From Lachnospiraceae bacterium (lineage in GTDB: Bacteria; Bacillota; Clostridia; Lachnospirales; Lachnospiraceae), in NCBI GenBank assembly GCA_017622845.1, contig JAGAQJ010000045.1, positions 1 through 64,000 of the forward strand: 64,000 nt of DNA, in the 5' to 3' direction. Under the pieces are notes generated by a model. That model was given only the letters and a program-made list of their open reading frames with translations. It made no database searches and was not told the origin of the DNA. The stretch's first letter is position 1. The number at the start of each line of letters is the position of its first letter. This document shows, piece after piece, positions 1 through 8,354 of the stretch. The position numbers and the translations under genes were made by a program.

Positions 1-2
1 CT

Positions 3-101
3 TATATTTATAGCCATATCCACGAAGAACGGCTCCGTTTCATTTACCAGTGCGGGGCAAAGCACGTTCTTTTTGAGGAAGTCCTAGCTTTAATTGCATA
101 G
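3..101 (+). CDS. 3' end of an unrecognised gene (partial)
   Basis: An open frame enters the window at its left edge and stops at TAG 99-101, giving about 32 residues ending HVLFEEVLALIA. Codon choice is ordinary for the neighbourhood and the other two forward frames close at once or give an implausible peptide. I do not recognise the family. The true start lies outside the window, so this may equally be a decayed fragment. Confidence 0.35.
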   Translation, partial: YIYSHIHEERLRFIYQCGAKHVLFEEVLALIA

Positions 102-133
102 ACGCATTGTGCAGTTTTTTAAATTTGCTCATT

Positions 134-161
134 TATAGTTATTGCAATATTTTGCCGAAAT
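134..161 (+). promoter_or_regulatory. sigma-D (sigma-28)-like promoter of the chemotaxis receptor
   Basis: TATA at 134-137 (within TATAGTTA), a 16-nt spacer, then GCCGAAAT at 154-161. The flagellar/chemotaxis sigma-D consensus is TAAA-N14/16-GCCGATAT. The site lies about 70 nt before the receptor start, as expected for class III motility genes. No competing TTGACA/TATAAT pair is obvious. Confidence 0.5.
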
Positions 162-228
162 ATATAGTATAAGCTTGCAATTATATAATCTTATTGAATC
201 TAAAATTTATAGCAATGGAGGAATCAGC

Positions 229-1920
229 ATGGAAACACAAAAGCGGGTAACATTTTTTCATTCTATTTCATGGAAGATCACATTATTAATAATGGCTGTT
301 GTTGTTGTGTCGGTCGCAGTCAACCTGTACAGCGGCAGTTTTTACGCGCAGGGTGCACTCGAGGAGGTCAACGAAAATTATATTTTAAGCATGGCTGAGA
401 TAGCGGCAAAATTTGTTGAATATGAGTATGAGACACAGGGAGAAGAGGCTGATTATTCAGAAGCTCTCAGTGACATTGCGATGACAGGAATCAGTTCCTC
501 TTATGCCTATCTTGTTGATCAGGATGGCACAATGCTTTACCACCCTACCGCAGAAAAAATTGGCCAGCCGGTAGAGAACAGTGTAGTGCTGGGCGTTGTA
601 GACCGGCTTCAGACGGGCGAAATGCCGGAGGCAGAGGTTGTTTTATATGAGTATAAGGGTGAGATGAAATACGCAGCCTATGCGATTACGGAGCAGAAGC
701 AGATTGTCGTCGTAACAGCAGATCAGGCAGAGGTCATAGCGCCGGTTAATCAGATGGTCGGCGCGATGAGTACATTCTCAGGGATTATCCTGATTCTCTG
801 TGTGATAGCAGGTTATCTGGTGGCGCATTTTATCTGTAAGCCGATTAAGATGCTCACAGTAATTATTTATAATACATACAAGCTTGACTTCAGGCACAAT
901 CCGCTCAGCGACAAGCTTTGTGCGCGCAGAGATGAAAGCGGCGAGATGGCGCGCAATATCCGCATGATGCGCAGGACGCTCAAGCAGATGCTTCAGGAAA
1001 TCAATGAGGCAGGCGATATGCTCACAGAGGGCGTATCGGGACTGAGTCAGATCACACAGACAGTCGATACCATGTGTACGGACAATTCGGCGACAAGTGA
1101 GCAGTTGGCAGCGGGAATGCAGGAGACGGCAGCGACGACGGTTAATGTCAATGAAAATATCGGCGTAATCCGGAAGGGTGCAGAGGATATCACGGGAAGG
1201 ACAGAAGAGGGTGCGCAGACGTCCCGGCAGGTTATGAAGCGTGCCGAGCAGCTTCGGGAAAAAACAGTGGCGGCAAGTACAAAAACAATGGATATGTATA
1301 GTACCGTAAAGGTGAGGGCGGACGAGGCAATTGAAGGCTCCAAGGCGGTTGACCAGATCAATGAGCTGACGGAATCCATTATGAAGATATCATCGAAGAC
1401 CGGACTGCTGGCACTCAATGCTTCGATTGAGGCAGCGCGTGCAGGAGAGGCAGGAAAGGGCTTTTCTGTTGTGGCAACGGAAATCAGCAAGCTTGCAGAC
1501 CAGACCTCACAGGCAATTACAAATATTAGTGATATTGTTAAAGCAGTGAATGAGGCAGTCGGAAAGATGTCGGAATGCCTTGAAGACACAACAGGCTTTT
1601 TGGAAAATACGGTACTTAGCGATTACAAGGAATTTGAGCAGGTAAGCGAGCAGTATAAGGAGGATGCAGACGTATTTGGAGCAAGCATGAGTGACGTCAG
1701 CAAATCCATGGAGCAGCTTAGCCGGTCAATTGAAACGATTGCGCAGGCAGTAAGCGGCATCAATGACACAGTTGGCGAATCAGCGATGGGCGTTACGGAT
1801 ATTGCGCAGAAAACAAGCGAGATGGTTGAGAAGACCGGAACGGCACAGGATATGGTGTCAGAGTGCTACCAGAGTGTGGACAAGCTCAAGGATATCGTAG
1901 GACGTTTTGTTTTGGAGTAA
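229..1920 (+). CDS. Methyl-accepting chemotaxis protein
   Basis: Transmembrane chemoreceptor that signals to CheA/CheW. From ATG 229 (GGAGG 217-221) it has 563 aa. A first membrane helix at about residues 17-36 is followed by an extracellular sensor of the Cache type ([12 protein letters not shown] is the typical PAS-like core). A second helix spans about 183-202, then HAMP and a long coiled-coil. The conserved signalling hairpin is near 388-418 ([20 protein letters not shown]). The open frame extends upstream to 142 but that part overlaps the sigma-D-like promoter, so 229 is preferred. It is monocistronic. The ligand cannot be told from sequence. Confidence 0.95.
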   Translation: METQKRVTFFHSISWKITLLIMAVVVVSVAVNLYSGSFYAQGALEEVNENYILSMAEIAAKFVEYEYETQGEEADYSEALSDIAMTGISSSYAYLVDQDGTMLYHPTAEKIGQPVENSVVLGVVDRLQTGEMPEAEVVLYEYKGEMKYAAYAITEQKQIVVVTADQAEVIAPVNQMVGAMSTFSGIILILCVIAGYLVAHFICKPIKMLTVIIYNTYKLDFRHNPLSDKLCARRDESGEMARNIRMMRRTLKQMLQEINEAGDMLTEGVSGLSQITQTVDTMCTDNSATSEQLAAGMQETAATTVNVNENIGVIRKGAEDITGRTEEGAQTSRQVMKRAEQLREKTVAASTKTMDMYSTVKVRADEAIEGSKAVDQINELTESIMKISSKTGLLALNASIEAARAGEAGKGFSVVATEISKLADQTSQAITNISDIVKAVNEAVGKMSECLEDTTGFLENTVLSDYKEFEQVSEQYKEDADVFGASMSDVSKSMEQLSRSIETIAQAVSGINDTVGESAMGVTDIAQKTSEMVEKTGTAQDMVSECYQSVDKLKDIVGRFVLE

Positions 1921-2016
1921 ATGTATAAAAATTTCCTTTTTTCCAATAATAGTAAATGACCATGAATTGTAACAATAGCGTTACAGCGGGACAATGATTT
2001 GGAATGGAGGAAGATT

Positions 2017-2475
2017 ATGATTTTAACAGAGAAAGAGACAGCGGCAATTAAGGATTTACAGCAGCAGGAGAAGACCTGCATCGAGAAGTATCAGAGATAT
2101 TCCGGTGAGGCAAAGGACACGGTGCTGAAGGATTTGTTCAAGACGCTTGAGCAGAAGGAGCAGGAGCATTTTCGTTCCCTGCAGCAGGTGCTTAGCGGCT
2201 CTGTTCCGGCAAGTGACTGCAACGATTCTGACGGAAGAAATTACAATCCTGCAGCAACCTACGACAAAGTCGGCGACTCGGCAGACAAGAAGACAGACTG
2301 CTTTCTCGCAACGGACTGCATCGTATCAGAAAAGCTGGCATCTTCCGAGTACAACACAGATGTGTTCTGCTTTAAGGATTCTGACGTGCGTAAGCTGCTT
2401 GCCGATATCCAGATTGAAGAACAGAATCATGCAGAGATGCTTTATAAGTACAAGAACGTAAACGGAATGGCATAA
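2017..2475 (+). CDS. CotF-like (coat F domain) ferritin-like protein
   Basis: 152 aa from ATG 2017 with GGAGG at 2006-2010. Two Glu/Gln-rich helical segments (residues about 3-60 and 100-145) carry E..EH and IEEQNHAEML patterns, which resemble the coat-F/ferritin-like four-helix fold of spore coat protein F. The middle contains a Cys/Asp-rich loop. CotF-type proteins are found in spore coats and as small cytosolic proteins of unknown role in Clostridia. A second ORF in another frame (2147-2461) is a shadow. Followed at once by a strong terminator, so monocistronic. Confidence 0.75.
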   Translation: MILTEKETAAIKDLQQQEKTCIEKYQRYSGEAKDTVLKDLFKTLEQKEQEHFRSLQQVLSGSVPASDCNDSDGRNYNPAATYDKVGDSADKKTDCFLATDCIVSEKLASSEYNTDVFCFKDSDVRKLLADIQIEEQNHAEMLYKYKNVNGMA

Positions 2476-2477
2476 GA

Positions 2478-2512
2478 AAAACCGGCAGGCAGCAGTGTCT
2501 GCCGGTTTTATG
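2478..2512 (+). terminator. Intrinsic terminator after the CotF-like gene
   Basis: An 11-bp perfect stem (AAAACCGGCAG 2478-2488 with CTGCCGGTTTT 2499-2509) closes a 10-nt loop and ends in a T-run. It begins two bases after the stop codon. Confidence 0.8.
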
Positions 2513-2575
2513 CACACAGACACCCGGGAAATGTTGTCAGCGGAGCTGACGGGTGTCCGGTGCACGGGGGTTGAC

Positions 2576-3691
2576 ATGGATTTTTTGACAAGAGGCGACT
2601 ACCAGAGGGTAGTATTGTACATTATGACATCAGTGTCAGTTTTGCTCGCGCTGAAATATCTTCTTCCGTATTTTCTTCCGCTTCTGGTGGCGTTTCTGAT
2701 TGTAGTGCCGCTCCAGCATTTCTGCCAGAGAAGGGAGGGAAGGCGTGGGACAGGAAGCCGCAGGGCGAAGAGCGGGCAGAAGGGTTTTATGGCAGGAGGA
2801 ATCCTGTTTGGAATGATTCTCATCGCAGCGCTCATTATTGTCGGGCTTGGAACCTTTCTGCTTGCCAAGGCAAGAACAATTGTTCAGGAAGCTGACTTCT
2901 GGGCAGACAGCATTTCACAGCTCATCTCAAGCCTGAGTGGGGGGATTGAAGAATTTTTTCAGATAGAGAGCGGAACAGTGGAGCAGTGGATAGGAGAAAA
3001 AATCGCAGGGCTTAGTGAATGCCTCGCCGGAACGGGCGACGGACTGCTTACGGGAGGTCTGAGATATCTGTCAGCAGCAGGGCGTATAGGAACCTTTTTG
3101 GTTGTGAGCTTTATTTGTGTTGTGCTGTTTGCACGGGAGATTGAAGGGTGGCAGCAGGGGCTTCTGAGTCTGGCGGCGCTGGAACCTGCCATCGACCGTA
3201 TCTTATCCATTATTCTGCGCATCGGCAAAAAGCTTGGCGGCATGATTAAGACGTATGTAAAGACGCAGACCGTGATACTGGCATGTATCAGCGTGACTGC
3301 CGCAGTCGGGCTTTATATAGGCGGAACGGGCGAAGCCTGGTTTTATGGAATCCTTGCAGGCTTTATGGATTTTCTGCCGTTTATCGGGACAGGAATCGTG
3401 CTCATTCCCATCGGCGTCATCAGCTTCTTAAAGGGCAGAATGATCGGGGGAGTGATTATTTTTGCGACGTATATTGCATGCGTACTAATCAGGGAGCTTT
3501 TGGAGCCGAGGCTTTTGGGAAACGGACTCAAATTTTCTCCGGTAGCCATATTGATATCTGTTTACGCAGGAGTTATTTACTATGGAATCGGGGGAGTGGT
3601 CTTAGGACCGGTGACGCTCCTCATACTGGTAGAGCTGGGCAAGGAAATTTTTATGAGAGAATCCAGGGCAAAAGAGAAAACAGAGGAATAA
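2576..3691 (+). CDS. AI-2E family permease (YtvI/PerM type)
   Basis: 371-aa integral membrane protein with about eight hydrophobic segments: an N-terminal pair (LPYFLPLLVAFLIVVP), a central extracellular amphipathic stretch (about residues 95-150), and a C-terminal block with the family pattern GFMDFLPFIGTG and LEPRLLGNGLKFSPVAILI. The family includes AI-2 exporters, Na+/H+ antiporters and sporulation protein YtvI, so the substrate is unknown. I chose ATG 2576 (GGGGG 2566-2570) because an upstream in-frame GTG (2495) lies inside the preceding terminator. ATG 2531 is a possible alternative without a good ribosome-binding site. Confidence 0.9.
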   Translation: MDFLTRGDYQRVVLYIMTSVSVLLALKYLLPYFLPLLVAFLIVVPLQHFCQRREGRRGTGSRRAKSGQKGFMAGGILFGMILIAALIIVGLGTFLLAKARTIVQEADFWADSISQLISSLSGGIEEFFQIESGTVEQWIGEKIAGLSECLAGTGDGLLTGGLRYLSAAGRIGTFLVVSFICVVLFAREIEGWQQGLLSLAALEPAIDRILSIILRIGKKLGGMIKTYVKTQTVILACISVTAAVGLYIGGTGEAWFYGILAGFMDFLPFIGTGIVLIPIGVISFLKGRMIGGVIIFATYIACVLIRELLEPRLLGNGLKFSPVAILISVYAGVIYYGIGGVVLGPVTLLILVELGKEIFMRESRAKEKTEE

Positions 3692-3712
3692 GCTTCTCGG
3701 TTTTTCAACCCA

Positions 3713-3892
3713 GAGGCATGAATGCAGGCTCCGTCGTCATTAGAAAGCCTTCCTCATCGTATTAGGAAATTCCCGTTCGGAACCAATGGAGCGAAGTAAC
3801 AGTTCGGTCGTATGGATTATTTTAATCAGGACGAAGGGCGGATAGAATCCTGCAGGCTGCCCGGTGAAGAATGGTGATATTTCCTTACTTTT
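3713..3892 (-). repeat. Decayed copy of the palindromic element (R1/R2 pieces)
   Basis: Contains reverse-complement blocks of the R1 element at 60528 (CATCGTATTAGGAAATTCCC, GAACCAATGG, GCCCGGTGAAGAATGGTGAT) and an R2/outer-end block (GTAACAGTTCGG, GGATTATTTTAATCAGGACG). The order is scrambled and parts are missing, so this is a broken composite copy. It fills most of the 269-bp gap between the AI-2E permease and the LysR gene. Confidence 0.65.
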
Positions 3893-3960
3893 GCATATAG
3901 AAAAAAATGCAGGTTACATGATAAAATAAGTACATCTTATGGATAAGGAAGTGGTTTGAT

Positions 3961-4845
3961 ATGATGCTTAGGCAGCTGCAATACTTTCACACTGTTGTGC
4001 GGACAGGGAGTTTTACAGAGGCAGCAGAGGAATGTTTTATTTCGCAGTCTGCAATTTCACAGCAGATAAAAGCACTTGAAAATGATTTAGGCGTAAAACT
4101 TCTTATCAGAGAGAACCGTAGTTTTCATCTGACAGAGGCTGGAGAATATTTATATCAGAAAAGCGGACAGATATTAGAGGATTTTGAACGAATAAAAAAT
4201 GAAACAATTAAAATAGGATGCGGCAGTCAAAATGTGTTAAGACTGGGATATTTAAAATCATATTCAGGTAAGGAGCTGTTAAATGCGGTTTTGGAATATA
4301 ACGATATTTTCCCTGATACGCAGGTACACATTCAAAACGGCAATCATGAGGCGCTTTATCATTTGTTAAACAGCAACCAGCTTGATTTGGTATTAAATGA
4401 CCAGCGGAGGGCGTTTTCTGATAAATATGTAAATTTTAACCTGTTTCAAGCAAGCTTTTTTCTTGTGATACATGAAAAACACCCAATGAGCAGCAATCCC
4501 TTTTTTGAGCCGCAAATGCTGAATGAAATACCAATTATTCTGATCGCATCAAAAGAGCAGCAGGAGGCGGAACAGGATTATTATCAAAATGCTTTGGGGT
4601 TAGGCAATACATATATTTTTGCTGAAAATCATGAGGAAGCAAGGCTGCTTGTTGCGGGGAACAGAGGTGTTATGATAGAGGAGGAATTCCAGGGGAATCA
4701 TCATAACATGGACTTTGCAAAAAAAATTCCGTTGATGAGGTATGGAACACAGATGACAAAACCATACTGTCTGTTTTGGAAAGTGGAAAATGATAAGGAA
4801 AAGATACAGAGGTTTGCTAAGATACTGAAAAGTAAATTCGCATAA
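3961..4845 (+). CDS. LysR-family transcriptional regulator
   Basis: 294 aa. Residues 2-62 form the LysR winged helix-turn-helix (LRQLQYFHTVVRTGSFTEAA, SQSAISQQIKALE, LTEAGEYL). The rest is a substrate-binding effector domain of PBP2 type. ATG 3961 is placed 9 nt after AAGGAAG. It precedes a flavodoxin/reductase cluster on the same strand, which it probably controls. The region 3.9-7.6 kb is visibly AT-richer than the flanks and its codon use is looser, suggesting a separate origin. The effector is unknown. Confidence 0.94.
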   Translation: MMLRQLQYFHTVVRTGSFTEAAEECFISQSAISQQIKALENDLGVKLLIRENRSFHLTEAGEYLYQKSGQILEDFERIKNETIKIGCGSQNVLRLGYLKSYSGKELLNAVLEYNDIFPDTQVHIQNGNHEALYHLLNSNQLDLVLNDQRRAFSDKYVNFNLFQASFFLVIHEKHPMSSNPFFEPQMLNEIPIILIASKEQQEAEQDYYQNALGLGNTYIFAENHEEARLLVAGNRGVMIEEEFQGNHHNMDFAKKIPLMRYGTQMTKPYCLFWKVENDKEKIQRFAKILKSKFA

Positions 4846-4858
4846 GTTTCACTAATGG

Positions 4859-4901
4859 ACTATCCTTAAAAGTCGAATTGATTGAAAGGATAGTTTTTTT
4901 T
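4859..4901 (+). terminator. Palindrome/terminator after lysR, overlapping the next promoter
   Basis: ACTATCCTT (4859-4867) pairs with AAGGATAGT (4886-4894) and is followed by a run of T. It can act as a rho-independent terminator. The same dyad straddles the -35 of the flavodoxin promoter, so it could also be the LysR binding site. Confidence 0.6.
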
Positions 4902-4906
4902 ATACT
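4878..4906 (+). promoter_or_regulatory. Candidate promoter of the flavodoxin operon
   Basis: TTGATT 4878-4883, 17-nt spacer, TATACT 4901-4906. The -35 lies in the loop of the terminator hairpin and the -10 right after its T-run. Start of transcription would be about 4912, leaving a leader of only some 15 nt carrying AGGAGG. Confidence 0.45.
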
Positions 4907-4927
4907 GTAAAAAAAGGAGGTCATAGC

Positions 4928-5440
4928 ATGAAGAAAATGTTGATTGTCTATTATTCATGGTCAAATGGCAATACAAAACGAATTGCCGACATGCTTCAGG
5001 AAAAAACAGATGCAGATATTGTACGCATAGATACTGTAGAACCATACAAGGGAAGCTACAATGATGTTGTAAATCAGGGACAAAAGGAAGTAAACAATGG
5101 CTATAAGCCGCAAATTAAAAAAATAGAAGTATGTCCTGCTGATTATGATGTGGTTGCCATCGGGACGCCTACATGGTGGTATACAATGGCACCTGCAGTA
5201 CGAACATTTATAGAGGAGTGCGATTTTAAAGGAAAGACCGTTATTCCTTTCATGACAAACGGAGGATGGGCAGGTCATGTGATAAAGGATATGTCTGATG
5301 CCTGCAAAGGGGCAACGATATGCCATGAAATGGAGATTAAATTCAGTTCAGACGGCGGAGATACATTGGAAACACCGCAAAATGTAATCGATAAGTGGAT
5401 TGACGGGATTGTAGAATTTTTGGCACAGGAAAGGAAGTAG
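4928..5440 (+). CDS. Flavodoxin-family protein
   Basis: 170 aa, FMN-binding electron carrier or quinone/NAD(P)H-linked reductase of the flavodoxin_4 type. The phosphate-binding loop is near the N-terminus (VYYSWSNGNTKRIA), the FMN-contacting loop is TPTWWYTMAPAVRTF near residue 80, and MTNGGWAG near 115 is the third FMN loop. AAGGAGG precedes ATG 4928. Four bases separate it from the aldo/keto reductase, so they are co-transcribed. Short-chain flavodoxins of this type often accompany Fe-S aldo/keto reductases in Clostridia and may deliver electrons to them. Confidence 0.92.
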   Translation: MKKMLIVYYSWSNGNTKRIADMLQEKTDADIVRIDTVEPYKGSYNDVVNQGQKEVNNGYKPQIKKIEVCPADYDVVAIGTPTWWYTMAPAVRTFIEECDFKGKTVIPFMTNGGWAGHVIKDMSDACKGATICHEMEIKFSSDGGDTLETPQNVIDKWIDGIVEFLAQERK

Positions 5441-5444
5441 GACT

Positions 5445-6554
5445 ATGATGGATGGCGTAAAAAAGAATTTTGGATTTGGCTGTATGCGTCTGCCGATGGT
5501 AAACGGCGAAGTGGATATAGAAGAAATGAATAAGATGGTAGATGCATTTCTTGAGAATGGATTTAACTATTTTGATACGGCACATGGGTATTTACAGGGG
5601 AAAAGTGAAAAAGCATTAAAGACTTCCCTTGCTGACCGCTATGAAAGAAGCAGATTTATTCTTACCAATAAACTGACGAATTTTTTCTTCAAAAAAGAGG
5701 AAGAAATCAGACCTTTTTTTGAACAGCAGTTAAAAGACTGCGGCGTGGAATATTTTGACTACTACCTTATGCACGCACAAGGCGCAGACAATTTCAGATT
5801 TTTTAAGAACTGCAAAGCCTATGAAACGGCATTTGCATTGAAAGCGGAAGGAAAAATAAAACATGTGGGCATTTCCTTTCATGATAAGGCAGATGTTTTA
5901 GAGCAGATTTTGGCAGAGTATCCGCAGATTGAAGTAGTTCAGATACAGTTTAATTATGTAGATTATGACGATCCGGCAGTAGAAAGCCGTAAGTGTTATG
6001 AAATATGCCGAAAATACGGAAAGCCGGTTATTGTTATGGAACCGGTAAAAGGTGGAAATCTTGTTAATCTTCCACAAAGTGCGAAAGATATTTTTAACAA
6101 ACTGGGTGAAAACAGTCCTGCAAGCTATGCAATCCGTTTTGCGGCGGGTTTTGAGGGAATCGATATGGTGCTGTCCGGTATGAGCAGTTATGAGCAGATG
6201 GCGGACAATATCAGTTATATGAAAGAATTTCAGCCTTTAAATGATAACGAGATGGAGGCAGTCAGAAAAGTACAGGAAATTTTTAAGAGCATGAACCTCA
6301 TTCCCTGTACGGCTTGTCGGTACTGTGAGGCAGGCTGTCCGAAAAAGATTGCAATTCCAGATTTGTTTGCGGTTATGAATACAAAGCAGATTTACCATGA
6401 CTGGAATGCGGACTATTATTATAACAATGTACATACCTCACAGGGAAGGAAGGCGTCAGACTGTATGAAATGCGGCAAGTGTGAAAAAGCCTGTCCGCAG
6501 CATTTGGAGATACGCAGGCTGCTTGAGGATGTTGCAAAGGAATTTGAGAAATAG
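5445..6554 (+). CDS. Aldo/keto reductase with C-terminal [4Fe-4S] domain
   Basis: 369 aa. Residues 1-280 are an aldo/keto reductase barrel with the catalytic set visible as FDTAHGY (Asp and Tyr), the lysine in ILTNKLTN and the His in YLMHAQG. The C-terminal part has two cysteine clusters, CTACRYCEAGC and CMKCGKCEKAC, that fit a bacterial ferredoxin fold. Such proteins transfer electrons between a carbonyl substrate and an iron-sulphur/flavin donor. The ribosome-binding site overlaps the end of the flavodoxin gene, and the two may work as a pair. ATG 5448 in the same frame is an equally possible start. Confidence 0.93.
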   Translation: MMDGVKKNFGFGCMRLPMVNGEVDIEEMNKMVDAFLENGFNYFDTAHGYLQGKSEKALKTSLADRYERSRFILTNKLTNFFFKKEEEIRPFFEQQLKDCGVEYFDYYLMHAQGADNFRFFKNCKAYETAFALKAEGKIKHVGISFHDKADVLEQILAEYPQIEVVQIQFNYVDYDDPAVESRKCYEICRKYGKPVIVMEPVKGGNLVNLPQSAKDIFNKLGENSPASYAIRFAAGFEGIDMVLSGMSSYEQMADNISYMKEFQPLNDNEMEAVRKVQEIFKSMNLIPCTACRYCEAGCPKKIAIPDLFAVMNTKQIYHDWNADYYYNNVHTSQGRKASDCMKCGKCEKACPQHLEIRRLLEDVAKEFEK

Positions 6555-6783
6555 AGGCGTTTTGTCTGAAGAAAACATAATTTCTAACGAAAGTGTAATT
6601 GAAACTATCAAAGAACAAGATACAGAGGGATTGTCTGTGGAAAATGCGGAGAATGCCCGTCCCGAGTTAACAGAATTTCCCAATTTGACAGAATACGACA
6701 CGATATTTGTGGGTTACCCTATATGGTGGGGAGATATGCTAGCTGAAATTTTAGAATGGATAGAAGAAGTCAATTTTCGATAG
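6555..6783 (+). pseudogene. Flavodoxin remnant (truncated both ends)
   Basis: The frame ending at TAG 6781-6783 encodes ARPELTEFPNLTEYDTIFVG followed by YPIWWGDM, the middle of a flavodoxin_4 protein. The N-terminal FMN phosphate loop is missing and only a short unrelated tail (about 14 residues) follows, so the C-terminal half is gone. No proper start codon with a ribosome-binding site is seen. The frame runs into the aldo/keto reductase gene upstream. It is distinct from the intact flavodoxin at 4928. Confidence 0.65.
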
Positions 6784-6795
6784 GAGGATTAAGAA

Positions 6796-7629
6796 ATGAA
6801 GAAAGATGTAATTTTATGGGCAGGTGCAGGGCAGATTGGAATGGCGATTGCAAGACGTATCGGCACAGGGAAAAAGATTGTTGTGGGTGATAAAAAATTA
6901 GAAAATGCAGAATCAACCGCAAAGATTATGAATGAGGCTGGGTTTGATGTTGTTCCTGCCCAGATGGACTTATCAGATAAAACATCTATATTAGATTTTA
7001 TCAAGACAGGACAGACATACGGTGAAGTTGCCATGCTCATCAATGCGGCAGGCGTATCACCTTCGCAGGCATCAGTCGAAACAATACTGAAAGTTGATTT
7101 ATATGGTACAGCGGTGCTTTTGGAGGAAGTAGGAAAAATTATTAAGGAGGGCGGCGTTGGAGTAACGATTTCCAGCCAGTCAGGACATCGTATGCCGCAG
7201 TTAACAGCAGCAGAGGATGAATTACTTGCCTGTACGCCGGTAGAAGAACTGCTGTCACTTGAAATTTTGCAGCCTGAAAACATAAAAGATACGCTTCATG
7301 CTTATCAGATGGCGAAACGGTGTAACGAAAAGCGGGTGATGTATGAAGCCGTAAAATGGGGAGAAAGAGGCGCAAGAATTAATTCCATTTCTCCGGGAAT
7401 TATTGTTACACCGCTTGCAATTGATGAGTTTAACGGTGTGCGTGGGGAGTTCTACAAAAATATGTTTGCAAAATGTCCGGCAGGCAGACCGGGAACAGCC
7501 GATGAAGTGGCAAATGTAGCAGAACTTCTTATGAGTGAAAAAGGGGCATTTATTACCGGAACCGATTTTTTGTGCGATGGAGGTGCAACGGCAAGTTACT
7601 TCTATGGTTCATTAAGACCGGACAAGTGA
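6796..7629 (+). CDS. Short-chain dehydrogenase/reductase (SDR)
   Basis: 277-aa NAD(P)-dependent oxidoreductase. The dinucleotide motif is GAGQIGM near residue 10, the NAAG-like motif is LINAAGVSP, the catalytic Ser is in ISSQSG and the Tyr/Lys pair in YQMAKRCNEK. The C-terminal loop RINSISPGIIVTPLA and ITGTDFLCDGG are typical of classical SDRs. AGGAGG at 6782 precedes ATG 6796. Last intact gene of the redox cluster. Its stop codon is followed in the same frame by a replisome-organiser remnant, so an ancient recombination joint lies right here. Confidence 0.92.
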   Translation: MKKDVILWAGAGQIGMAIARRIGTGKKIVVGDKKLENAESTAKIMNEAGFDVVPAQMDLSDKTSILDFIKTGQTYGEVAMLINAAGVSPSQASVETILKVDLYGTAVLLEEVGKIIKEGGVGVTISSQSGHRMPQLTAAEDELLACTPVEELLSLEILQPENIKDTLHAYQMAKRCNEKRVMYEAVKWGERGARINSISPGIIVTPLAIDEFNGVRGEFYKNMFAKCPAGRPGTADEVANVAELLMSEKGAFITGTDFLCDGGATASYFYGSLRPDK

Positions 7630-7932
7630 GAATATCAAGTTATCAAGAAATTACGTTCCATAGCGGGCGGTGACACGCACACGATTATCTACCTGAAAAT
7701 GCTGCTGCTGTCACTGAAGGACGAGGGGAAACTTTACTTTGAAGGTGTGGAGGACAACTTCGTTTCGGAGATTGTCCTTGCGCTTGACGAGGACGCAGAG
7801 AATGTAAAGCTGACGCTTGCATTTTTACAGCGTCAATACGTTCAAGGGAGTGCAGAGAACGGAAAAAACAGCTTGCGCTTGGACAGAAAGTGCTGCAATG
7901 AAACACAAATGAAACAGACTGCAACAATCTGA
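7630..7932 (+). pseudogene. Remnant of a phage-type replisome organiser (DnaD-like N-domain)
   Basis: Reading in the frame of the upstream SDR stop gives IKKLRSIAGGDTHTIIYLKM then LLLSLKDEGKLYFEGVEDN and VKLTLAFLQ. I recognise this as the helical N-terminal domain of phage/conjugative-element replisome organiser proteins. There is no start codon (it follows a stop) and the frame degenerates after about residue 70 into unrelated sequence. This marks the border of a lost mobile element. Confidence 0.6.
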
Positions 7933-8058
7933 AACAGATTTGCCGCGCAGACCCGCCGCTTATGGGAAATTCCAAGTGGGAAACAGTACAATAACCATGC
8001 TGCCACGATTTACAAGTGGGAGCAGGAGGACACTGACAAAACAGCGCCAAAGAAAAGG
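7933..8058 (+). other. Further mobile-element gene debris
   Basis: One frame gives YNNHAATIYKWEQEDTDK, a phrase resembling the C-terminal region of replication or mobilisation proteins of Lachnospiraceae elements. It is flanked by stops and leads into the repeat at 8059. The assignment is weak; no intact gene exists here. Confidence 0.35.
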
Positions 8059-8137
8059 ATGAAAGACTCAAGGCACCACGAAGTGGTTCTGCATGCCTTG
8101 AGTCCTGTAACAGGAAGCCGAAGGCTGAACTGTTACC
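8059..8137 (+). repeat. Short decayed R3-type palindromic element
   Basis: GACTCAAGGCA...TGCCTTGAGTC stem (about 8066-8103) encloses the CACCACGAAGTGGTT loop that is also present in the R3 copies at 18065, 18208 and 50691. The right end is GGCTGAACTGTTAC, the shared outer end of the element family. The stem sequence differs from other R3 copies (CATCAAGTCA / TGACTTGATG) but is still self-complementary. Confidence 0.7.
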
Positions 8138-8245
8138 AAACGAAAGATGCAATTAGGTCTTGTATGTACTTTTGCGGAGTGATATGATATTGTATAAAGA
8201 AGTACAGTAATTCTGCATTAAGTGTGAAAGAAATGTAAAAATACT

Positions 8246-8277
8246 CTGGTAATTGTTCAGTCCGGAAACTGAATCGT
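8246..8277 (+). repeat. Minimal element end pair
   Basis: TTGTTCAG...CTGAATCGTTAC with only a few bases between: the two outer ends of the repeat family joined without cargo. It lies in the lacI leader, about 37 nt before the palindromic operator. Confidence 0.5.
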
Positions 8278-8313
8278 TACAAATACTGCAGGGAAAGAAA
8301 AATATCATCATAA

Positions 8314-8325
8314 GAAACCGGTTTC
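8314..8325 (+). promoter_or_regulatory. LacI-type operator before lacI
   Basis: Perfect 12-bp palindrome GAAACCGGTTTC with the central CG typical of LacI/GalR operators, 30 nt before the regulator start. Related sites lie before the transporter (9831) and before GH88 (18402). It also resembles a CcpA cre site, so dual control is possible. Confidence 0.65.
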
Positions 8326-8354
8326 AAATGTATATGATGTTAAGGAGGCGTTAC

